A stretch of DNA of 64,000 nucleotides from Prinia subflava (lineage: Eukaryota > Chordata > Aves > Passeriformes > Cisticolidae): assembly GCF_021018805.1 (NCBI RefSeq), contig NC_086257.1, positions 13,016,693 through 13,080,692 on the forward strand, written 5' to 3'. The position numbers were made by a program, and so were the translations under genes. How positions within the stretch are numbered: position 1 is the stretch's first letter; every line of letters starts with the position of its first letter. Below the pieces are notes generated by a model, which was given only the letters and a program-made list of their open reading frames with translations, had not been told where the DNA came from and made no database searches. Shown one piece after another: positions 25,921 through 36,100 of the stretch.

Positions 25921-26020
25921 CTGGCTGAATGATGGCAGAGTGGCTTGCAATTATCTGGATGACATTAGATGCCAGCTGAAATGGACACTAAAGGAAGAAT
26001 CCAACATCCTGCATATATAA
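25921..26020 (+). other. Possible short terminal exon, unrecognised
   Basis: Directly after the candidate acceptor, one frame (phase with one leading base, C at 25921) is open for 32 codons from 25922. It starts WLNDGRVACNYLDD and ends with TAA at 26018-26020. The composition is charged and balanced (acidic and basic residues, three tryptophan or tyrosine), unlike the low-complexity frames elsewhere. I do not recognise the protein. No matching donor or upstream exon was identified. It could be the last coding exon of a gene, an exon of a non-coding RNA, or chance. Confidence 0.2.
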
Positions 26021-29000
26021 TTCCTACTCCATTTGGCACTGAACCAAGTCAACAAATATACATTCCTTTCCCCACCATCCCAAGGAAATCCCATGACCAT
26101 TGAATGCTGCTATGGAAACAAAAGCCCAGGATGTAGGCAGAGTTTGGATATACAGTTTCCAAAATGTTGGAGTAGAGTTTTAGGTTGAGAACTACACGCA
26201 CCTGTAGGTAACTCCCACAAGGTCTCCCACACACTGAGCATTTAAGTGTACCCCACAGACCTGGGCTTGCAATGCCTGCAGAATTCTGAAGGGCCCTAAT
26301 TAATCTGATGGCTTTCATTTTCAGTCATTGTATGGCTTATTCAAATCACAGGTACTTTTCCACCTGTTCTGTGAAGCTTACTAAAATAGACCTAAGAAAC
26401 AGAGCACAGCTGTCAAAACAGTGTTGTTGTATTCCTGAATCTGTTCCAAAGATAGATATTCCAGAGAAATTTAAAAGTTATATTCCTGTAGTAGCACACT
26501 AGGTAGTTCATAGCCGTTTAGTAAATCAAATATTCCATACTGCTAGCTTAATAAGATGGGGAGTCATGCACAAAATGACTGCCAGGTTAATAACACAGGG
26601 AGCCATGCATGGCATGTATTTGCATATAATAGCACAGAATGTTCCCCTAAATCCTTTTAATTGCTCATCAGTTCTTAAATAGTCATTTAACTAAGCTTTC
26701 ATCCAGAATCAAAAAGAAAGAGGAAGCCACCTACAACTGAAAGGAACGATAGATAAGGACTAAGTTAAATTTTAAATGTCATCTTGCAGAACAAGCTGGA
26801 AATCTGCACTTGTAACAAACCAAACCATAATTTCTACAGTTAAAAGTAAATGAATAAATTTGTTTTAGAGCAACTCTTAAAATGAAAACTAGATCTATTG
26901 CAACATGAAGATGACAGAGGGAAAACACCAAAAACCTTTAAACCAAACCTGGAGCAATACGCAGAGATGATGATGAGGGGAACAGAATTTATGCCTGTTA
27001 TTTTCCTGATGACTCACAGTCAGCCAGACAGAAGTCCAAGCTGAAGATTTTTGTTTGGTTTCCTTTCCAAAGTCCCTTCCAGACTGCCATATGTACATTC
27101 CTTTGTGCCACAACATTTTTTGGGCTTAGGATGTAGGAGCAGCTGAAGAAACAGAACACTAAAACCTGAGCTACAGATGGGAAGCCAAGGTGAAGAGAGA
27201 GAGTCTAGACCCTTCTTAAACAACAGTTCAGGGAGGGTGTGTTACTGTGCCAATCCATGCTTAGACTCAAGAAAGTTGTTTCAATTTTTAATTTTTCTTT
27301 TTCTCTCCCTGTTGTCTTATAGCTGCTCGGATGGCCAGCTCTTCAGGGCAAGGACATGCTCCCAAAAGGTTCCCAAATGGGCCCTCAGGCATGCTCAGGA
27401 CTTTTTATGCCATTGCAATGTAACAGTCCAATTTGTGTGTTGTTTAAACAGCTCAGGCCCAAATACCTGGAACATGCAAACACACACTGAGGACAAAATG
27501 CTGGCTGAATAAGTCTCTGTATCAACTTTAAGTGATATCTCATGTAAACACTGCCATCATACATGCTGTGCTGTGCAGAACACGTGTTTTCCTCTGCATG
27601 CTGAGTCATTCCTTCCTCCACTTTCAAAGAAGGAAATCCTCAAGAGGATTATTTTATAAATAGCCGGATTTAAATGCCCTTTGTTACAAACTTTATTATA
27701 ACTTGCAAATATGAGTAACAAATTAATTTAACCAAAGTCTCTAAATCTAACTATATCACCATTCCAACATGCAGAAAGGTAACACATTTATTACTATATT
27801 TGGATATGAAAAGCAATTTTAAAAACTAATTTAAATTTACTGAGTATGGAATAGAGAACCTTGAACTTTCACAGTGTCACACTTGTCAGCAAAAGGACAA
27901 ACAATGTTCACCATCTGCTTTTGCTATGACTCACTCAAGTAGTACTAAGGAATAAGGACAAGCAATTAGACTTCTGTAAGCAAAAGCATTAAGATATATC
28001 CATTGCCTCATAAGCTGAGACCATTTCATTCAGGGAAAGTGTCCTTGCCTAGACAGTAACAGAGAAAAATATGAACTCCCCTCCTCAGCTCCCATCCACT
28101 TCACCAAAATATCAGTTTCAAAGCTTAAGCCACTGAAATATTACTCAGTTTATTATTCCTTTTCTTCTTCATAGAATAAAAACAATACAGCTGTTGTATT
28201 ACTGGCACTTTATGTGTACCAGGTTGTACTTGAGAAAAGAAACATCTATAGAAGACATAAGGCTCCACAGACATACTGATTCATCCTTTTTGTAAATCAC
28301 AATGTATCTCTATTGGTCTCATCAGAGACCAGGTACTGCTATAAGACAAAAGGCTGACTGTGGTTTACTTGTGATTAATTTCCCATGGAAGAAAGTTAAA
28401 ATCACATCCAGAAATACACTTGAAAGGCTTTGGAGAATCCCACTGTCCCAAATCAAACTGCTTTACACTGCAGAAATATGGGAACTAGTACTCACCTCTT
28501 GAAGCAGGTGAAGCATAATGGCATACAAAATGGCCATTCTTTCATGCAAATGGCCAATAAAGATATTTGAAGGGCTTTCCCTGTACCATTAACCTTATTA
28601 ATAACTAGATTAATATGTTGCTTTGAGTATGTGAAATGTTATAAAAGTATATATAAATGGATACTCTTCAATACCAACAAAAAGACTGACACTGTCTATA
28701 CCTGATACCAAATGCACTGAGTAAACAAGAAAGAAAATACTTCTTTCATCTAAAACAGCTGCAGATACAGTACCTAAATGCTTTCTGAGAAAGATCCCTT
28801 AATATTAATGAAATTTTTATCCTTTCTACAGATTTACCATTTATTTTTAATAACTGGATATCAGAAATTCCTTCTATAGTATAAAGGTGTAAGAGTTGTA
28901 AGCAACCACAGTAACAACCTATATTTTATTTGCTAAGAAATATTATCTCAGAATATACCATGCTCTAAATTCTCATTTCTCTTCAACTAATGCTCGAGCT

Positions 29001-32000
29001 ATTACATGTACTGTAGGAAAGGCTTTTATTTGTAAGTATGGTCTTTTGTGTTAAGAAAGATAAATGTCAGACTCATTAATTATGTATCTATAATTAGATA
29101 CTGCTGAAAACGAGCTGAAACTTGTTTTGACATCTTCTTTGAAGAATGTATTTGTACATTGCATGTAACATTGCATATATGCATTTGCAAAACCTGAAAT
29201 AGCTGAATGGCAGCTATGTACAAAAGCCAGTAAGCCTTGACAGGGTAAACAAAATCAAAGCACAGCTGAAGCACAGACTAACAGGAGGGAAATTCATGTG
29301 AGATAGCTTGCCCAGAAAAAAGCTAAATGGCCATCAAGAGGAAAGGAAGTCTCTAACCAGGAACACATGATGAAAGCTGTACTTTGTTGATTGCAGAAAG
29401 TTTGCTTTTAAATACACCCTTCTAAGTGTTTAACTAATTTCCAAGAGGCTTGATTGTACTTCACTCAACTTCAGGGGTTTTTTTCCTACTAATTTGGAGA
29501 TGGATTGCACCTTAAGGCAGAGCCAGGAACATGGGGTGTGTGCTTAAGCGGCAGGAACCCAAGAGTGAGCGTGGGAGGTATTGTGCCTCAGCGACAAAAC
29601 ATCTCCCTTCCCCCACAGAGGCAAAGTTAACTGAGAATTTAAGTATGAAAACCAGCAGTGTGCAGAACATGCTGCAGGATGGAAGCAAACTCTCTTCTGC
29701 CTTTTATGCAGTCTAGGAATTTAAAGAAGTAATGCCAGGAACATTTCTGTGTGAGTGGTCCCATGTATGAGGAAATCACATGTGAATTAATAATGGCAAT
29801 GATAGTAGGAGTATTGATGAAGACTCAAAGAACTCTCCAGATTTTTAAAGGAAAATTATAAATGGTCTGACAATGCTGTTTCTGGGACTGAATAAGCAAT
29901 TCAGCCTTACCACAGCTGCTGGACTTTACCCAGCATTTAGGTGCTGTTATGATCAGAAAAACAACACTGTAAAAATACCTTCCTACTCAAAAGAGATGCT
30001 TCTTCTATATTCTCCGAGTCATTCCTGATACCATTACTGACAAAACAATCAATCAGTACTGATAGCATGGCAGTGCTAACCCAGCTCCAGGAGGGAAGGC
30101 TGGGTCCCAGTTTGTCTCCCCATGCTGGAGGGGTGACTGGCACATAGCCCAGATCTCTGCTGGAGGAGCAGTGTAGGGACACGCAGGAAACCATTCCCAA
30201 ACACCTGTGATTAGGCACAGTCACTACATCTCTCTTAAGGACAAACACAAAAGCCTCCCCAAACCAACCAAGACCCTTGCTGAAACAGGAACAAGCAGAG
30301 GCATTTGCCCTGAGGGCACCCTCCGTATCACAGTATGTCTTCTGCAAGTCCATGGCACTGCAACATGGACTGCAACCAACACTATCCCCATGCCACCCTT
30401 TCCAGAGCTCAGACAAAAACCATTTCTAAAGTAGAGGGGACTCTACTCAGCATCTTATTTTTGCACATTTTAAAAACGAAGTGACCTTCATTTGGGATAA
30501 ATCAGCACAGCCACACCAATTGCTGTGACTGATGCCAATAACTTTACTGATTACTTCACGCTCAGTAACGTGTGCCAAAAAGGAGCGACTCTGTTGTTGA
30601 TGATCACTAAGTCAGGAACAGCTTGGCAGCTCCTTGCTAGCACAGTGCTGCCAGTGCTTGCCAGTTTATCCCTACGCTGCCTCACACTCTCCATAGGTAC
30701 AAAGCCATTACATCATCAGTGTGCAAACAGACACATGGCTTACGAAAATAAAATGGCAGTGGGACTTCTCCCACAGCAGGTGTACACCAAAGTAGTGTTC
30801 ATTTTAGAGTAACCTTCAAAATAGAAAAGGAGCAGAAAAATTACCTGCCTTATTTCTAAGGCTCTTGAGAACAAGAAATTTGAGTGGACATAAGCAAATG
30901 TGAAATTAAAATATTTCTAACCTTAGACAATTTCAGTGTTTTCACATTTGTAACTGACTACAGTCTAGCAGTTCTCTTTCCTGCCAAGAGCATCCACTTT
31001 AAAGGGCAAAACCACCAAAAAGAAAAGTTTTCTTCTCTTCTAAAGTTTTCCCCAAATGCCATTAGCACACTGAATGTAAAACAACTCAAACTGTTGTGGA
31101 CGCTGTGCTCAATCTTGTGCAAATCCAAGAAGGGAAGCTTATTTCCTGATTAGCAATTCCTCAGTGGTAGTGGTGGGGAGGAAGAACCTGCCTACAAAAA
31201 TCATAGCTGTTAGGAAATATCAGCCTGTCTATAAACAGATGGCTACTCCTCACGGGATACTGTCCTCTCCAGGAATGCTGCACTAAGTTCTGAACCTCTT
31301 CCAATGCAGCCCTGAGCAGGCTGTGTTCCTAGCAAAGGTGAGGAAAGTTAGAAATGGAATGAAGCCAATCTGTTCATATAAAAGCTCTAAATTCATTACT
31401 CTCAATTAAAATGAATGAGGATAAGGATTGCTTCCAAGTACATCAATCAAAGAAAGTACTTGCTGCAGGAAAACAGAAGACACTGGTGTGTACACGAAGG
31501 AATTTATTCCCACCTTAACAAAATGTGTGCAGGCAAATGTACACAAAATGGGCAGTTTATTTTTCACTTGAGAAGAGGCAGCTATCTAAGAATAACAGGT
31601 TAAATATCTAGAGTTTTATATTTTTATTATTTTTAAAAAGCCTATTTCTTAAAGAAATATTTGTATGCCTGCACACCTGATCTTACAAAAAAATAAGCAA
31701 GTAACTCAAACCAGAGCATTTCATGCCATGTAAATTGGTATACAATGCTTAGTAGACAAGTACAGATTTGCTTCCATATTAATTTATTCTGTTAATTATT
31801 CTATTAACTTTGGGGCACCATAAGTACCCTTAACTCTTTCTGAAATTAAAATCCTGAGAAACTGCTGAGCCCCACAAAATAAACTCTTGAGAAGGAACAA
31901 AATCTTCAAACAAAAACTAATACTTCTTACTGTCGACAAAAATACAGCCCTTTACAATGCTGGTGCGTTTCTCACTGTGATTTTGCTTTGGGTTTTGGTG

Positions 32001-35000
32001 TTTGGGGCTTTTTATCCACTGGTTGCAGTATGAACAAAGCTGAGGTTTTCAGCAATAGAAATAGCTATAAATTGACTAAGAGTAGGATGAGTTAATTTTT
32101 TTTGTAGCTGGTCTTATTGACAACATAGCATCAACATGCACACTCATCTCCTCCAAAGGATCTGTTCAGCCCAAATCACTTGCAACTTTGCAAGTTTACC
32201 TCTACAAGAGGCTGAGAATGTTGAGATAGCCCAGTACTTACCATACTCTTAGAAATATTTCAGCATATTTTCACAGCTATGGAACTTCAGAAATTAGGAT
32301 ATCAAGGAGAATTGCACAGGGCATATTAAAGCACTTAGGTAGGATGCCTGAGCAGGATGTGCTTGAGTAGGAATTTGGAGGAGATGGAACAAGGCACTTT
32401 GTTTCTGTCTCAGTTTATCTTATGGCCCACCTCAAAAGCAGTATTGGAAATCCATGTTCATTATTTGTAAGAGAGCAACTGGTGCTTCTTTGTGCAGGAG
32501 GAGTATGGAGTCAAGCCTTCCATTAATGGAGATGTATCAAGAGCAAGTCATTTTTAAGACTATAATTTCACCCACCTATACCACAAAGCAGAAGAAAAGT
32601 GCTTATTTCATTGTGTGGCAAAAGGGGGTTTTATTTTTACTACATGCCTACCATCAGGCTTACAGCAAAAAGAACCCAAAAAAGTCGCTGTGATACATCA
32701 AAATAAGACAAGAGCCTTTCTCCATCCTGAACAATGCATGCAATCCTGCTCTGGGTGAATACCTCTTAGTGCTCCTGAGGAATGATTATCAGCCTCACAA
32801 AATTTAAAACTTGACCTGCAGCACAGCACAAGCATTTGAGATTTTCCTAGGATGACTTTTAGTCCAGGCCCTATTGTTAGGGTCACATAAGTAACCTCCT
32901 TTGGCAGGTCATAATGCTGTCAGAATCTATAAAAACATGACATTTTCTCACGCTGACATCATCACAGACCAGCTCTTGTTGGAGAGGGCTGGCACAAGGC
33001 TTGTGGGATAGAAGGAACAAAGCTGGAAAGGACCTATGGCCATGGTGGTGGAGGGCTCAGAAGGAAGGATGGGTGATAACAACACTGAACCTAAGCTGAT
33101 CAGGCCAGGGAAGCTGGGGCTGAAGCTGATGTGTCTGCCACCTTCCTTTGTCCATTGACTGCTTCAGGAAAACTGTGCCTCCAGCTGCTGGCATCCACAC
33201 TGTACAAGCACAGCCCATTTGCAGGCTGCAAGCCCCAGCTGCCCTTGTGTTTGTACCTCCAAGCCTCCTCCACAAGGCAAAGAACATTTACAGATATGGT
33301 GTGCAGGTCTCATTTTTGTGCCTGGCACTCCACTGGATCTGTGATGGGAAAATTCATCGATGAGAGCAGCAAACAGACACGCAGACACAGTGTAAACAAG
33401 TAGTTGGACACTGCCTGCACTGAGCTTCAGAGCAGGAAGAGCTGCTTCCTCAAACTGTGCTATAAGCTGTTCTTATCTATAGGAACTGACAGTCCAAAAA
33501 TCAACAAACAGCCATGACCAAAAATCTCACAAAAGCAGAGCTAAATCTAGGGCACTCCTACTAGGACAGACAGTCTACAAAGAGAAAGTGATTCTTGCAG
33601 TGGAAAAAAAAAAGAAAATTAAAGATGAGGAAAATAAAGGGAAAGAGAAGGTGCAAAAATAAAAGAAAAGGCCATCACAGAAAGACTCCATGAGGTAGAA
33701 AACAATATTCCTTAAAAAAACCTCAGGAGTTCCAACAAAATAAGTTCTTGTTTTATTACCTATGTACCAACTAAGCTGTTCTGGAAAATTTAATTCTATA
33801 ATAAAATACAGTAAAAGCCTAGACAGAAATGATAAACAGATTTATATAAGGAAAAGAGGAGGCACATAAGATCTTTTATGTAGCCACAGAAGTTATCTCC
33901 CCTATGGCCATTTTTAGAATAAATGTTGCTATATATACATCTAGTACTACCCCAAGTCTCATTAACAGCTGTTCAGGTAGAGCTGTGAATTGAGCCATAC
34001 GGAGACTATACCACAGGGCAGGCTTTAAAGATAAAGACTTCAAGAACTGTGAATAATTTAAGACATAATCCTATACACAGGACTTTCCAAATTCAATTTG
34101 TCAGTGAACATGCAACTCACTAAAACGTCTTTGAGGTAATACTGAGATTTGCATGATAGTTTGGGTCAGATACAGAAATTAAAGCTAAGAAAGGTCTGCA
34201 ATGACTTTTGCATTTGGTTTGAGACTTGGATCCAGAAGATTCATTTGGGTTCCTGAATAAACCTTCTCTTGTCATAGAAAAAACCACTGCATTGCTTTCT
34301 ACCCCAATCCACATCAGTAACAGAAAATTGTGTTCATGTTCTTCCCCCTCCTGCTCTAGAAGCAACCAGTGACAGCTCCAACAAGAACTGAGATTCATTA
34401 GCAACACCCTCAGCCTCCTGACTCCCACCTCACACCCCACGCTCCAGAGCTCAAGCCTTCACTGGGGCTGCTAAGTGCTACTGAGATATAAATAGCATCT
34501 TACAATAACACCGTAATTAAAACACATATGCTTATGCATAACCATACTTCCTGAAACTGGGGACTGAAAAAGTCCTTCATTAACTCATTTACAGTTCTTT
34601 CCTATACACCAAAAAATTCACCACTTAGTCCCACTGGACTTCTCAAAGTTGATTTAATGGCAGAGCCCTCCTGGGAACTCTTAAGAGAATTCACTAATTC
34701 ACTCATGGAATATTTACTTTGATAAGCATCAGTATTTCTTACATATATTTTCCATAAAATATGTTCAGATAAAGTTCTCAAACATATAACACTCTCAACT
34801 ATCATCGTTGCCCACATTATCTTGAATTAGGATATACTCATACAAACTGCTTATATATTTTTGTCTGAAATTACTGTTTCACCATGAGTCTCGCACTCAC
34901 TGAAAAAAACGTAGCAATGTTCAATTTAAATGAATTTTTCTATTTCAAATAAATATAAGCATCCTATCAGCATTGCTTAGGCAAAATGAAGAGGGGATGG

Positions 35001-35050
35001 AAGCTGCAAGACTGTTCTCATAATTTGATTGTGTTTGATGCCATAAAGGT
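26021..35050. other. Unique AT-rich non-coding DNA
   Basis: No gene, RNA or transposon is recognised. It contains a 12-bp palindrome and an octamer-type motif near 26602-26626. GC-richer patches with non-coding-looking frames on both strands lie at 30060-30420 and 33000-33300. A purine/A-rich tract is at 33602-33678. The 159-codon minus-strand frame at 29937-30416 lacks any recognisable domain. Confidence 0.6.
26602..26626. promoter_or_regulatory. 12-bp palindrome next to an octamer-like motif
   Basis: GCCATGCATGGC (26602-26613) is a perfect palindrome. ATTTGCAT, the POU-factor octamer core, follows at 26618-26625. The short distance could reflect a composite site. Both motifs are short and occur by chance at this scale. 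Confidence 0.3.
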
Positions 35051-35056
35051 ATGGGA

Positions 35057-35070
35057 ACACTAGATGGCAA
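35057..35070 (+). promoter_or_regulatory. CTCF-like motif, plus orientation
   Basis: ACACTAGATGGCAA matches the CTCF core consensus CCASYAGRKGGCRS at 12 of 14 positions, including the AGATGGC centre. CTCF binds such sites to set insulators and loop anchors. It lies 0.98 kb upstream of a stronger motif in the opposite orientation. Binding is not shown by sequence alone. Confidence 0.4.
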
Positions 35071-35829
35071 TAACTACTGCACATGTATCTTTAACTCCTG
35101 TTACAATATTGTCTGTAGCAAAGCTTCTAAGGCAATATTATTTAGAAGGTACCATATTGCATCCTGAAAAAACCACAAATAGAGAAAAAACTATCACAAT
35201 CTACCCCCAAAAAATACCAGCTGTGGGTTAGGGGGGCTTTTAGGGTTTTTTTTAAACCAAGCCAGTTTTCCTCAAAGGATTAGCCTTCAATTCAGGTTTC
35301 TATTCACAGTAACTTCTACTTGAATATGAATCAAATTGTTATAAGATTCAAAAGTTACTGCAGCAGAGAAGGCATAAAGGTCAGAAATAGAAAACTAAAG
35401 TGCTGTCATTTCTACTAGAATATTTATTTCAGCTTTTAGCGCATAAAGCAAATGCATAGAATGCACAAGCATCACAAAATAATGATAATTGTTCAATACC
35501 CTGTAAGGGTATTGTCTTAAGTAACAACAATAATTTTTAAAAAGAACACTTCACAACTTTGTTATTCGCCATCAGGAAGTCCAAGAGACTTCATAAGATC
35601 TGGTAATGGAGCTCATTTAGGAATCTGTACTAAAAGTTTGAATAACTCAAAATCCCACTGTAAACCACTTGAAGAACTAGGATGAGACTACAAAATGTCA
35701 TGAGAAACCAAAAGCTCTGTAGATTGGTTTGTAACGTAGAAACATTAAAGGCAACCCGCGATGCCACAGCCCGGGGAGAGGCTGTGCCCACCGCCGCCAG
35801 CGGCTCCCGGGCTGCAGCCTGCTGGACCG

Positions 35830-35990
35830 GGATCGGGACCTGGATCGGGACCGGGATTGGATCGGGATTTCGGCACCTGGATCATATCGGGATCCGAATC
35901 GGGATTTCGGCACCTGGATCATATCGGGATTGGAATCAGGATTTCGGCACCTGGATCATATCGGGATCGGGATTTCGGGATCGGGATTTC
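35830..35990. repeat. 37-bp minisatellite, about 4 units
   Basis: Three near-perfect units begin at 35867, 35904 and 35941, each opening ATTTCGGCACCTGGATCATA. A degenerate fourth unit lies in register at 35830-35866, and a partial unit follows to about 35990. Within the units, a short CGGGAT motif recurs at shorter spacing, suggesting growth from a 6-7 bp ancestor. Unit divergence is low among the middle three copies, which points to recent expansion or homogenisation. It should vary in copy number between individuals. Confidence 0.93.
35963..35985 (+). promoter_or_regulatory. G-quadruplex motif
   Basis: Four G3 tracts (35963, 35969, 35977, 35983) are separated by loops of 3, 5 and 3 bases, fitting the canonical G3+N1-7 rule on the plus strand. 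A looser four-tract set with one 9-base loop lies at 35829-35855. In a CpG-rich island this could affect transcription, replication or repeat stability. Confidence 0.6.
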
Positions 35991-36035
35991 AGGACCGGCT
36001 CGGATCGGGATCGCGGCCTCCCAACCGCGGCCTTG

Positions 36036-36054
36036 CAGCGCCACCTGCCGGCCT
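36036..36054 (-). promoter_or_regulatory. Strong CTCF-like motif, minus orientation
   Basis: Read on the minus strand the site is AGGCCGGCAGGTGGCGCTG. It matches 13 of 14 positions of the core consensus CCASYAGRKGGCRS, with the invariant AGGTGGCGC centre. It sits just downstream of the minisatellite inside the CpG-rich island. CTCF is a zinc-finger architectural protein that blocks loop extrusion. The motif contains CpGs, so binding could depend on methylation. This is the best match I found in the window; occupancy is inference. Confidence 0.55.
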
Positions 36055-36100
36055 GGCCGGGCAGCGCACACGGGAGCGGCGGCCGGCACCGCGGGCACTT

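Larger units (their letters stand above)
35755..36100. promoter_or_regulatory. CpG-rich island
   Basis: About 40 CpG dinucleotides in about 345 bp (hand count) with GC well above the AT-rich flanks on both sides. The edges are abrupt, near 35755 on the left and 36100 on the right. In vertebrates such islands usually mark promoters or unmethylated regulatory DNA. Here much of the CpG content comes from a tandem repeat built on CGGGAT, so it may instead be a minisatellite that retained CpG. No TATA box, initiator or convincing first exon was identified. The open frames across it (142 and 167 codons) reflect the repeat and lack of stops in GC-rich DNA. Confidence 0.7.

Noticed and set aside
33020..33060. 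TGGAAAGGACCTATGG, reminiscent of a CR1 3' UTR on the minus strand
   Set aside because: No octamer tail and no ORF2 sequence nearby; similarity too short.
35228..35245. Two TTAGGG words suggesting an interstitial telomere repeat
   Set aside because: Only two copies, out of register, within a G/T-rich stretch. Chance is the better explanation.
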